Part shown: piece after piece, positions 40,935-51,971 of the stretch | Numbering within the stretch: position 1 is the first letter of the stretch | Layout: each line of letters begins with the position of its first letter | Source: Paenibacillus pedocola | GTDB lineage: Bacteria > Bacillota > Bacilli > Paenibacillales > Paenibacillaceae | DNA length: 64,000 nucleotides | Direction of reading: 5' to 3' | NCBI RefSeq assembly: GCF_031599675.1 | Contig: NZ_CP134223.1 | Location: 1,612,001-1,676,000, forward strand | Notes under the pieces: model-generated | The model's input: the letters and a program-made list of their open reading frames with translations, nothing else | Databases searched by the model: none | Told to the model about the DNA's origin: nothing | Position numbers and translations under genes: made by a program

Positions 40935-42743
40935 ATGAAGGGCAAAAGGAAACCATCAGCCATCGTCAATGATATCCCGCTTAAATACAAATTTCTGTTT
41001 ATCTATTTGCTGTGTGTTCTTGTCCCTATACTCAGCATCAATGGCCTCTTTTATGTTCAGATCAGCCGTAATGTGGATGCCCGTGAAAGAGAGAACCTTG
41101 AGATTTCTGTTGATCGGGTGGTCTATGATCTGATGCAAATCGTGAATGAATGTGTGGCGATAAGCAATACGGTTGCCGCAGACCGTGCGTATAATGAAAT
41201 AATGGATTCGGCCTATCCGGATAACGAGGCTTACTATGATGCCTATAGCGATGTTCTGAGGGATAAGATGTGGCAATATAGCAATCTTCATTCCTATATT
41301 TATTGGATGGGTGTGTATACTACGAATCCCACCTTCCAGAACGGTGGCAGTTACTTTGTTTTGTCGGACAACGACAAGAAGAGTGAATGGTACCGCAAAA
41401 TAACCGGTGGCCCGGACAAAGTGCTGCTAACCTCTTATCAGGCAACCAACCCGCTCAATCCGCCTCAGCAGGAGGTGTTTGTCAGCCTTATCCGCAAATT
41501 GGATAACTTTACAGGCCAGCCCTATAGTAAATATCTGCGAATCGATCTGCGGCTGAACAGTGTGCAGGAGCTGTTCCAGAAGGAACGTGACTATTTGCAG
41601 TTCAAGCTCCTGGATGAGCAGAACCGCGTCGTGCTGGAATCGGATCAGTCCTTCTACTCCATGGATAAAAATGTATTGTTGAATGTAGACACGGACAACA
41701 ACCAGCCCTCCAAGCAGATTGTCCGAAATTTGAGCAGTGCGGGATATACGAATGGCTGGAGGCTGGTCGGAATTCCGGAAGGCAGAGTGGTTAATCATGA
41801 GATGAGCCGTGCGCTTCGGATTTCCTTGATTTTTGCTGTGCTTACTATAATCATCCCTACTTTGCTAATGATTGTTATTTTACAATCCTACAATCTGAGG
41901 GTAAGGCTTCTCTACAAACATATGAAGCTGGTCAAATACGAACAGTTTGAGAATATTGATATGTATGAGGGGAAGGACGAGATCGGTGGTTTGATCCGCA
42001 GCTTTAATCTGATGACGGAGAAAATCCGCAATTTGATCAACGATGTATATAAGCTGGAGATCCAGAAAAAGGACCTTGAACTGGAGCGGGTAAGAGCCGA
42101 ACTGAACTATCTGGAAAGCCAGGTGGACCCGCATTTCCTCTTTAATACGTTGAACGCCATATTGGTCATTTGCAAGAAATATAAATATGAAGAGGTCACC
42201 GACGTGATCCGGAATTTGGCCCTTATTCTGCGCAGACTGCTAAGCTGGAAGGACGATCTGATTACCGTCGAGGAAGAAATATCCTTCATTGAAATGTATT
42301 TGCAGATTGAAAAGTTCCGCTTTCAGAGCCGGTTCACGTACGACATTGATGTTGACCCTGCCGTGCTGAATTGGCGGATTCCCAAAATGAGTGTTCAGGC
42401 GCTGGTGGAGAATTCCTGCAAGCATGGTCTGCAGTCGGTCAAAGGTGCAAGGAAGATTCACGTGTCTGCTTCCAGAAATGACGAAGGCCTTATTATTACT
42501 GTGACGGACAACGGTAAGGGAATTGAGAGGGAAAAGCTGAAATGGATCGAGTCCCACCTGCAATCAGAACAAGACACCGGACAAAATATCGGGCTCCGAA
42601 ATGTCTATAAACGCCTGATGATGTATTATGACAGCAGAGCCAGGTTCACCATTAAGAGCACTGAGTATGAACAGACGGCGATCACCATTCAAATTCCAAT
42701 AGACCTGGCATTAGTCCCAAAAGTGGAGGATTCCCATGTTTAA
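40935..42743 (+). CDS. Sensor histidine kinase, YesM type
   Basis: 602 residues. One membrane helix lies at about 20-40 and a second at about 295-320, enclosing a large extracellular Cache-like sensor domain. HAMP (VKYEQFENIDMYEGKDEIGGLIRSFNLM) is followed by a His_kinase domain with DPHFLFNTLNAI (phospho-acceptor His) and an ATPase domain with VTDNGKGIE and IGLRNVYKRL. GGGGAGGAG precedes ATG 40935. It overlaps the second response regulator gene by 8 bases. It probably senses extracellular oligosaccharide, perhaps through the lipoprotein of the same operon. Confidence 0.92.
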   Translation: MKGKRKPSAIVNDIPLKYKFLFIYLLCVLVPILSINGLFYVQISRNVDARERENLEISVDRVVYDLMQIVNECVAISNTVAADRAYNEIMDSAYPDNEAYYDAYSDVLRDKMWQYSNLHSYIYWMGVYTTNPTFQNGGSYFVLSDNDKKSEWYRKITGGPDKVLLTSYQATNPLNPPQQEVFVSLIRKLDNFTGQPYSKYLRIDLRLNSVQELFQKERDYLQFKLLDEQNRVVLESDQSFYSMDKNVLLNVDTDNNQPSKQIVRNLSSAGYTNGWRLVGIPEGRVVNHEMSRALRISLIFAVLTIIIPTLLMIVILQSYNLRVRLLYKHMKLVKYEQFENIDMYEGKDEIGGLIRSFNLMTEKIRNLINDVYKLEIQKKDLELERVRAELNYLESQVDPHFLFNTLNAILVICKKYKYEEVTDVIRNLALILRRLLSWKDDLITVEEEISFIEMYLQIEKFRFQSRFTYDIDVDPAVLNWRIPKMSVQALVENSCKHGLQSVKGARKIHVSASRNDEGLIITVTDNGKGIEREKLKWIESHLQSEQDTGQNIGLRNVYKRLMMYYDSRARFTIKSTEYEQTAITIQIPIDLALVPKVEDSHV

Positions 42744-44256
42744 AGTGGTTTTAGCTGACGATGAAACAATTGCATTAGAGGGATTAAGAACATTAACCGA
42801 TTGGGAGGAACTGGGCTTTGAAATCTGCGGAGTGTGCGAGAATGGGGAAGAAGCATTGACCACCGTTGTTGAATGCTCACCAGATCTTGTAATTACAGAT
42901 ATCCGCATGCCCGGCATTGATGGATTGGAGCTAATCAAGCAGGTACGCCAGCTGGATATGGAGCAGCCTCTATTCATCGTTCTCAGCGGTTACGGCGAGT
43001 TTGAATACGCACGGACAGCAATCCGTTATGGGGTGAGACACTACTTGCTGAAGCCTGTCATTGAAGCGGAATGGGAGAAGGCGCTTGCTGACATAACGGA
43101 CGAGCTCGAAAAGCGTGTCAAGCACAAGAATCAGCAGGACATGCTTGCGAATCGGCTTCTTCCCGTTGCGATCGCCCGTATGCTTGAAGGGCAGTGGGTG
43201 GAGCCGGAAGAGCAGATTGCCGAGCAAATGGATCGTCTGGATGAGACCGTTTCAGGGTGGACTTATATCCATGTGGAGGGTCCAAAAAGTCATATCACGG
43301 AAATCTGCCGGAAGATGGCCGGGGCGGTCGGCGCCTTGTTTATTGATTTTCCATATGATCAGGCGGGGCTTGTCGTGGAGAGCTCAGCAAGTACAGCGGA
43401 GCTGGCACGGCGGGTATATACCGAGTTGTCACGGAACAGTAGCGTGAAAGGGTCCGTGAGCATCGGGCCGAGTGTGCAGTCTCTGCGTGAGCTGACCGTA
43501 TCCTATATGATGGCTGCAGGGGCTGCCGCCCGCCATCTTTTTTATTCGGAAGCAAGCGGACCTATCGATACTGCCATGGATACATGTAACCAGCTTAGCT
43601 ATAATCTTCCTTCCACAGATCTGACAGAGGAACTACTGGGCGCAGTGGAACGATTGCAGGAGCAGAAAGCCTTGGACCAATTGAAGGAAATGTTCAGAAT
43701 GTTTGAAGTGAACAGAACCGCGCCTGAGGTTGTACAGATGACCAGCCTCGATATCATGCTGAAAAGTATGGAGCTAGTGAAGGAGTTCGGAGGGAAGGCT
43801 GAGCAGTGGAGTGATTCTTTTGAGTTTTTAAAAACCGAGCCCAAATCGCTTACAGTACTGGAAGACATGCTTAGGGATTTATTGAACTCATGTATGGAAT
43901 ATATCAGGCGGCATAAGGAACGCGGATCCGATCATCCGCTTGTACAGGTGGAATATTTCTTGAAGGACAATTATTCCAGACCTTTGACCGTAAAAGAAAT
44001 TGCGGAGCATTTCTATATTAATCCGGTCTACCTGGGCCAGGCATTTATTAAAAAGAACAGTATCAGCATACTTGAATATATTCATAATTTGCGTATTGAA
44101 CAAGCTAAGAAGCGGCTGATTGAAACGGGTGAGACCGTCAGGAAGATTGCAGAGAATGTGGGTTATGTTCATTACCATCATTTTTTAAGAGAGTTTGAAA
44201 AGCGGACCGCGCTGAAACCGGTCGCTTACCGCAACCAGGCCGGAGCTGAAAAATGA
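42736..44256 (+). CDS. Response regulator, YesN/AraC type (second of two)
   Basis: 506 residues. The receiver domain begins FKVVLADDETIALEGL, with Asp in LVITDIRMP and Lys in LLKPVIE. The divergent middle region is followed by AraC HTHs (TVKEIAEHFYINPVYLGQAFIK, VRKIAENVGYVHYHHFLREFEKRTALKPVAYR). GTGGAGG precedes ATG 42736 within the end of the kinase gene, so it is translationally coupled to the kinase. Its DNA-recognition helices differ from those of the first regulator, so the two probably bind different sites. Confidence 0.92.
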   Translation: MFKVVLADDETIALEGLRTLTDWEELGFEICGVCENGEEALTTVVECSPDLVITDIRMPGIDGLELIKQVRQLDMEQPLFIVLSGYGEFEYARTAIRYGVRHYLLKPVIEAEWEKALADITDELEKRVKHKNQQDMLANRLLPVAIARMLEGQWVEPEEQIAEQMDRLDETVSGWTYIHVEGPKSHITEICRKMAGAVGALFIDFPYDQAGLVVESSASTAELARRVYTELSRNSSVKGSVSIGPSVQSLRELTVSYMMAAGAAARHLFYSEASGPIDTAMDTCNQLSYNLPSTDLTEELLGAVERLQEQKALDQLKEMFRMFEVNRTAPEVVQMTSLDIMLKSMELVKEFGGKAEQWSDSFEFLKTEPKSLTVLEDMLRDLLNSCMEYIRRHKERGSDHPLVQVEYFLKDNYSRPLTVKEIAEHFYINPVYLGQAFIKKNSISILEYIHNLRIEQAKKRLIETGETVRKIAENVGYVHYHHFLREFEKRTALKPVAYRNQAGAEK

Positions 44257-44281
44257 TGGGTATCCTTCTTTAGTATAGTAA

Positions 44282-44297
44282 TGGTAAACGCATACAA
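44282..44297 (+). promoter_or_regulatory. Probable cre (CcpA) site upstream of GH10 xylanase
   Basis: TGGTAAACGCATACAA matches WTGNNARCGNWWWCAW except for one fixed position. It lies 56 bases before the xylanase ATG and just after the end of the response regulator gene. This suggests the xylanase and GH43 genes have their own catabolite-repressed promoter. Confidence 0.5.
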
Positions 44298-44352
44298 AAG
44301 CGATATCATAGACTTAACTGTCAACTACATTCAAATTAGGAGGTTATCGACG

Positions 44353-45369
44353 ATGGCACAGGCAAGTAGCGGGTTCCCCGCATTGCATGAAGTGTTTCGG
44401 GACGCCTTCAAAATTGGCGCTGCGGTCAGCATGGACGTTTTATCTGCTCAAGCTTCTTTCATTGCTAAGCATTTCAACAGCATTACAGCCGAGAATGTGA
44501 TGAAGCCGGAGGAAGTCCAGCCGCAAGAAGGAATCTATACATTTGATGCAGCCGACCGTATTTTTGAGTTCGCAGAAGCCAATAAAATTGCAGTCCGTGG
44601 CCATACGCTTCTTTGGCATAATCAGACAGGAGAGTGGATGTTCCGTAATTCAGAGGGTGAGCCATGCACCAGAGAACAGCTGCTCGGCCGTCTGCAAACC
44701 CATATCAACGCTGTTGTGGGCCGGTACCGCGGGAAGGCTTATGCCTGGGATGTGGTGAATGAAGCCATTGAGGATAAATCTGACCAATACTTGAGGCATA
44801 CGAAATGGCTGGAGATCCTCGGAGAGGACTATCTCCGTGAGGCTTTTGAAATGGCCCATCAGGCCGACCCGGACGCCCTGCTGTTCTACAATGACTATAA
44901 TGAGACCGATCCTGTCAAACGCGATAAAATTTATAAGCTGGTCCGAAATCTGCTCGACCAAAATACACCTATTCACGGGATAGGCATGCAGGCACACTGG
45001 AACATCTACGGCCCGACAATTGCCGAAATCCGCAGTGCGCTTGAGCTATATGCTTCACTTGGACTTAGAATCCACATTACCGAGCTCGATCTCTCCATGT
45101 TCCGGTTTGAAGACAAACGGACCGATTTGAAAGCGCCAACAGTTGAGATGCTGAAGCTTCAGGAAGAACGGTATGCGGAAATATTTGCTGTACTGCTGGA
45201 ATACAGACAGGTCATTGATTCTGTTACTTTCTGGGGTGTAGCTGATGACTATACCTGGCTGGACGGTTTCCCGGTCCGCGGGCGTAAAAACTGGCCGTTT
45301 CTATTTGACGTACACCAGCAGCCCAAAGCTTCGTTCGGACGGCTTGCCGATCTGGCTGCTTCGAAATGA
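44353..45369 (+). CDS. Intracellular endo-1,4-beta-xylanase, GH10
   Basis: 338 residues and no signal peptide, so it acts on imported xylo-oligosaccharides. The acid/base Glu137 is in WDVVNEAI and the nucleophile Glu244 is in HITELDLS. GHTLLWHNQTGEWMF and the C-terminal FWGVADDYTWLDGFPVRGRKNWPFLFD are standard GH10 motifs. ATG 44353 lies 9 bases after AGGAGG (44338-44343); the longer frame starting at 44281 has no site. It resembles XynA2 of Paenibacillus aldouronate-utilisation loci, but no GH67 gene is present here. Confidence 0.93.
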   Translation: MAQASSGFPALHEVFRDAFKIGAAVSMDVLSAQASFIAKHFNSITAENVMKPEEVQPQEGIYTFDAADRIFEFAEANKIAVRGHTLLWHNQTGEWMFRNSEGEPCTREQLLGRLQTHINAVVGRYRGKAYAWDVVNEAIEDKSDQYLRHTKWLEILGEDYLREAFEMAHQADPDALLFYNDYNETDPVKRDKIYKLVRNLLDQNTPIHGIGMQAHWNIYGPTIAEIRSALELYASLGLRIHITELDLSMFRFEDKRTDLKAPTVEMLKLQEERYAEIFAVLLEYRQVIDSVTFWGVADDYTWLDGFPVRGRKNWPFLFDVHQQPKASFGRLADLAASK

Positions 45370-45415
45370 TAACACTTGATGAAGTTCGGGAAAATTCAAA
45401 ATTGGAGGACAGATA

Positions 45416-46843
45416 ATGACATTTCAACTGAATCAGGCTATAGGGAAGGTTCCGCCTAACGGTAATCCGTTGGTTGCCAATCGATATGGGGCCGATCCGT
45501 ATGCCCTGGTATTTGGAGACCGGGTCTATTTGTACATGACTCATGACGCGCTGGAGTATGACGGGAGCGGTGCAGTAAAAGAAAACACATATAGCAGTAT
45601 CAATAAAATTGCGGTAATCTCCTCCAGTGATTTAGTCAACTGGACCGATCATGGTGAAATTGCGGTAGCCGGGCCGGATGGGGCGGCTAAGTGGGCTACC
45701 CAGTCTTGGGCGCCTGCAGCAGTCCACAAGGTGATGGAAGGCAAGGATAAATTCTTCCTGTATTTCGCCAATAATGCCAGCGGTATCGGCGTTCTGACGA
45801 GTGACAGTCCGGTGGGACCATGGGTTGACCCTATTGGTGAGGCACTTATTTTACGTTCCACTCCGGGAGTGGAGGATGTAACCTGGCTTTTCGACCCGGC
45901 GGTTCTGGTGGATGATGACGGCAAGGGTTACATCTATTTCGGAGGCGGGGTACCGGAAGGAGAATACGCGGAGCCCGGTACAGCACGGGTAATGATGCTG
46001 GGAGATGACATGACCAGCGTAGTGGGAACCGCGGAGGTTGTTCCCGCCCCGTTCATGTTCGAGGATGCCGGGATACATAAACGGGAAGGCGTCTACTACT
46101 ATACCTATTGTTCAAATTTCTATGATGGGGAACGGCCGGAGGGCAGTCCTCCTGCGGGAGAGATTGCCTATATGACGAGCGACAAACCGATGGGACCCTG
46201 GACATATCATGAGACGATATTGAAGAATCCGGGACATTTTTTCGGAGTGTCAGGCAATAACCATCATGCCATTTTCCAATTTCATGATGAATGGTATATC
46301 GCCTATCACGCACAAACCTTGTCCAAAGCACAGGGAATTGCGAATGGCTACCGTTCGACGCATCTGGGCCGCCTTTTTCATAACGAGGACGGTTCTATTC
46401 AGGATGTTGAAGCAGATTATAAAGGTGTGCAGCAAATCCAACCTTTAAACCCTTATCAACGTGTACCGGCGGTGACGATAGGGTGGAGTGCAGGCATAAT
46501 GACAGAATTCGAGGCAGACGCAGGAGAACGGCTTGTGACGGATATTGACAATGGTGACTGGATCGGGATATCCGGGGTCGATTTCGGAAGTAATGGTGCC
46601 GTAGCATTCAGTGCCTCTATTATTAGCCTTGAGGGCGGCGGTACGATTGAACTGCATCTGGATGATCCTGCAGGTCTGTTGATTGGCAAACTGCCTGTTC
46701 CTGCCGCTAACGTTCCGGTGAATCCAATGGAGTTAAAGACGGAGGTTGCCGGAGCCCGTGGGACCCGCGACCTGTACCTGGTGTTTACAGGTAATACAGG
46801 GACTCCATTATTCAAGCTTGTTTCATGGCAGTTCATGCAGTAG
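45416..46843 (+). CDS. GH43 arabinofuranosidase/xylosidase with C-terminal CBM6-like domain
   Basis: 475 residues, no signal peptide. The catalytic set is Asp in RYGADPYALVFGD, Asp in WLFDPAVLVDDDGKGYIYF and Glu in FEDAGIHKREGVYYYTY. The N-terminal phrasing (NPLVANRYGADP, YSSINKIAVISSSDLVNWTDHG) recalls the XynD-type arabinoxylan arabinofuranohydrolases. From about residue 345 there is a beta-sandwich resembling a CBM6. It follows the xylanase by 46 bases and precedes another GH43 by 28, so it is a side-chain remover of the xylan locus. Confidence 0.87.
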   Translation: MTFQLNQAIGKVPPNGNPLVANRYGADPYALVFGDRVYLYMTHDALEYDGSGAVKENTYSSINKIAVISSSDLVNWTDHGEIAVAGPDGAAKWATQSWAPAAVHKVMEGKDKFFLYFANNASGIGVLTSDSPVGPWVDPIGEALILRSTPGVEDVTWLFDPAVLVDDDGKGYIYFGGGVPEGEYAEPGTARVMMLGDDMTSVVGTAEVVPAPFMFEDAGIHKREGVYYYTYCSNFYDGERPEGSPPAGEIAYMTSDKPMGPWTYHETILKNPGHFFGVSGNNHHAIFQFHDEWYIAYHAQTLSKAQGIANGYRSTHLGRLFHNEDGSIQDVEADYKGVQQIQPLNPYQRVPAVTIGWSAGIMTEFEADAGERLVTDIDNGDWIGISGVDFGSNGAVAFSASIISLEGGGTIELHLDDPAGLLIGKLPVPAANVPVNPMELKTEVAGARGTRDLYLVFTGNTGTPLFKLVSWQFMQ

Positions 46844-46871
46844 AAGAATTCATCCAGGGAGGGACAATACA

Positions 46872-48386
46872 GTGAATACCGCTACCCTAACCAATCCAAT
46901 TATGTGGGCAGATGTTCCGGATGTTGACGTAATCCGGGTTGGCCCTGCATTCTATATGGTCAGCACAAGTATGCATTCCATGCCGGGCTGTCCAATTATG
47001 AAATCGGTTAACTTGAAAGATTGGGAAATTGTAAATTATGTATTTGATACCTTTGAGGATAATGATGCCCACCAGCTGCTGGACGGAATAGGTATTTATG
47101 GAAAGGGTTCTTGGGCGGCATCTCTCCGTTACAAGGACGGGGTATTCTACGTTTGTTTTTCATCCAATGACATGGACCGGTTCTATATCTACCGCACGGA
47201 GGATATCGAACATGGAATATGGGAGCGCTCGGTGATACCGGGACTTCACCATGACCCAGGCTTACTGCTGGATGACAACGGCCGTAATTATGTGATCTAC
47301 GGTAATGGGGATATCCGTATTAAGGAGCTGACGGAAGATCTTACAGCTGTGAAGCCGGGTGGAACCGATCAGCTGCTGCTCGAAGGCGACCGGAGAGACA
47401 TCGGTCTGCGGATCGAGGGCTGTCATGCGTATAAGCTGAACGGTTATTACTATCTGTTCTTTATTGAATGGCCGCGAACCGGAAATATGCGCAGACGTCA
47501 AATCTGCTACCGCTCGCGAGAGATTCTGGGTCCCTATGAACGGGAAATTATTCTGGATGATGATCTGGGCTTCCATAATAATGGTGTGGCGCAAGGAGGC
47601 ATTGTCGATACCCCGGATCATGATTGGTATGCTGTGCTGTTCCAGGATCATGATGCTGTGGGGCGGGTTCCCTGCGTGCTTCCTGTGAGCTGGGAGAACG
47701 ATTGGCCGGTTATCGGGATGAATAGCTCAGTTCCCCGAGTGGTTGAGACAAAGCTTCCTGTTGCGGAACCGAAGCCTCTGGTAATCAGCGATGAGTTCGA
47801 CTATGCGTCCAACCGCCTGGCCCTGAACTGGCAGTGGAACCATAATCCTGACAATGGGCTGTGGTCTGTAACTGAGCGGCCCGGCCATCTGCGCCTCCGC
47901 ACGGGTCAAATAACAGACAGCATTCTATTTGCACGCAATACGCTGACGCAGCGTACGGAAGGTCCGGCCTGCAGTGCGGAGACAGTGGTAGAAATTTCGG
48001 GAATGAAGCTCGGTGACCGGGCAGGATTGGTTGCCCTGCAGAATGGGTTTGGCACGATAAGGATTGCAGCCGGGAAGCCGGGACAGTTCAGCATTGATAT
48101 GTGTGTTAACGGCGGCGAAGGCTGCGAGGAGACGGTGGAGAGTATCGTGTTTACCGGTGAACGGGTTTATCTCAAAGTTGACTTCAATTTTGAGGATAGC
48201 CTTGACCAGGCACATTTCTTCTATTCGGAAGACGGGTCTGCGTGGAAGCCAATCGGCCGGACGCTGCATATGAAATATACGCTGGATCATTTTATGGGTT
48301 ATAGAATTGGACTGTTCAATTATGCGACTAATCAGTCCGGCGGTTATGCAGATTTCGATTATTTTCATTATCATAGACGGAATTAG
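46872..48386 (+). CDS. GH43 beta-xylosidase with C-terminal concanavalin-like domain
   Basis: 504 residues from GTG 46872, which is 8 bases after GGGAGGG; the open frame extends upstream to 46746 inside the previous gene without a site. The catalytic set is Asp in NPIMWADVPDVDVIRVG, Asp in HHDPGLLLDDNGRNYVIYG and Glu in RIEGCHAYKLNGYYYLFF. From about residue 305 (LVISDEFDYASNRLALNWQW) the typical GH43 C-terminal concanavalin-like domain follows. No signal peptide is present. It is the last gene of the xylan locus and probably splits xylobiose-type products. Confidence 0.9.
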   Translation: MNTATLTNPIMWADVPDVDVIRVGPAFYMVSTSMHSMPGCPIMKSVNLKDWEIVNYVFDTFEDNDAHQLLDGIGIYGKGSWAASLRYKDGVFYVCFSSNDMDRFYIYRTEDIEHGIWERSVIPGLHHDPGLLLDDNGRNYVIYGNGDIRIKELTEDLTAVKPGGTDQLLLEGDRRDIGLRIEGCHAYKLNGYYYLFFIEWPRTGNMRRRQICYRSREILGPYEREIILDDDLGFHNNGVAQGGIVDTPDHDWYAVLFQDHDAVGRVPCVLPVSWENDWPVIGMNSSVPRVVETKLPVAEPKPLVISDEFDYASNRLALNWQWNHNPDNGLWSVTERPGHLRLRTGQITDSILFARNTLTQRTEGPACSAETVVEISGMKLGDRAGLVALQNGFGTIRIAAGKPGQFSIDMCVNGGEGCEETVESIVFTGERVYLKVDFNFEDSLDQAHFFYSEDGSAWKPIGRTLHMKYTLDHFMGYRIGLFNYATNQSGGYADFDYFHYHRRN

Positions 48387-48434
48387 AATAAGGTCTGAAA
48401 ATATACAGAGCTAACCATGCCACAAATTACATCA

Positions 48435-48465
48435 CAAAGGGCGGCCGCGTATGGACCGCCCTTTG
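48435..48465. terminator. Terminator of the xylan locus, bidirectional
   Basis: CAAAGGGCGG (48435-48444) pairs with CCGCCCTTTG (48456-48465) with an 11-base loop. It lies between the GH43 stop and the end of the convergent AraC gene. Confidence 0.8.
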
Positions 48466-48478
48466 CATTAGAAAAAAA

Positions 48479-49270
48479 CTAAGGTTCTGCCTGAATCTTC
48501 GGTTCTTTGGCGGCGAGTGTTTCCCGGTAAGCCTTGGGGGAGTAACCCGTAAGCTGCCGAAACTGTCTGCAGAAATGCTCTACATTTGCATAACCGCAAA
48601 GCGTTGCGACCTCGGCAATTTTATGCGGACCAAAGCCAAGCTTTTCCTTGGCCAGCCGAATCCGGCAATGAATCACATCCTCCATACAGGAGATACCGAA
48701 GGTAGATTTGTATATCGTTTGCAGATAGCCTGCGCTGATATGCAGATGCTCAGCCATTAATGAAACGGTCCAAGGATGGCCGGGGTTATTGTAAAGAGTC
48801 TTACGCAAGTTCAGAAGATTATAATATTGCGGGCTCAGCTTGTCTTGGGACGCTTCGCACAGCTTATTGAAGATAATTCTAAACAGGTAGTCAATGGAAA
48901 GCTCCCGGTAGTCATTCTGAAAAGTATGCTCATAGGTCAGCAGCTGAAACAGCTGATGGCAATAGCCGGGGTCTGGAAGCGAGAAGGGAACACCAACAGG
49001 CAAAGTGGTTTCTGTAATATAGGATTCGTCCGCATCGAAACGGACCCAGTCGTTAACGTATTTATTGGAACAAGCACGGTAATAGATAGTGTGCTTAGGA
49101 GGATAGAGAACAACGGAGTGGGCCGGAAATTCTTTTAATTCTCCGTTCACTTCAAACAACGCCGCAGTTTGTGTGAGCACCAGAAGCCAGGCATCATGGC
49201 CCTCGGGTATACTGAACACAAAATCGTCAGGATGAGTAGCGTCAAATTCGACATAGTGAATCTTGGGCAT
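48479..49270 (-). CDS. AraC family regulator
   Basis: 263 residues. The N-terminal cupin-like half (WLLVLTQTAALFEVNGELKEF, HSVVLYPPKHTIYYRA) is followed by the HTH pair (WTVSLMAEHLHISAGYLQTIYK, IAEVATLCGYANVEHFCRQFRQLTGYSPKAYR). AAGGAG precedes ATG 49270. It is divergent from the carboxylesterase gene at 49478 across a 207-base AT-rich gap, making the esterase pair the likely target. Confidence 0.88.
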   Translation of the reverse strand: MPKIHYVEFDATHPDDFVFSIPEGHDAWLLVLTQTAALFEVNGELKEFPAHSVVLYPPKHTIYYRACSNKYVNDWVRFDADESYITETTLPVGVPFSLPDPGYCHQLFQLLTYEHTFQNDYRELSIDYLFRIIFNKLCEASQDKLSPQYYNLLNLRKTLYNNPGHPWTVSLMAEHLHISAGYLQTIYKSTFGISCMEDVIHCRIRLAKEKLGFGPHKIAEVATLCGYANVEHFCRQFRQLTGYSPKAYRETLAAKEPKIQAEP

Positions 49271-49477
49271 CAGCTTCTCCTTTCTTTGGATACATCAATT
49301 AATGGACTGGATATATCATTGTTTGGGATTCATCATTTTTCTATAATTATATTGTAAATTAAGGGTTTTTGGAAATACTTATGAATTTTTTTTATGATAT
49401 GCGAGTATCCGTTCATTATAAAATATCAATTTATGAAGAGAAGTCTGATGTGCTGATATTCAGAGAGGAGTAATGGT

Positions 49478-51815
<2,338 letters not shown>

Positions 51816-51863
51816 CTGACCGCTCAAGGATATCGGCTGCCTGCAGCCGTATATAACACAAAA

Positions 51864-51909
51864 AAAGGGCGTTCCCGGCAGACTATTACGGCTGCAGGGA
51901 ACGCCCTTT
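51864..51909. terminator. Bidirectional terminator between esterase and transporter operons
   Basis: AAAGGGCGTTCCC (51864-51876) pairs perfectly over 13 bp with GGGAACGCCCTTT (51897-51909). It is flanked by A and T runs and separates two convergent operons. Confidence 0.88.
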
Positions 51910-51971
51910 ATCTTTGAAGAATATGAATTTAGATGAGCAGGATTTACGCTTGTGCTTGTTGTGACAACAAT

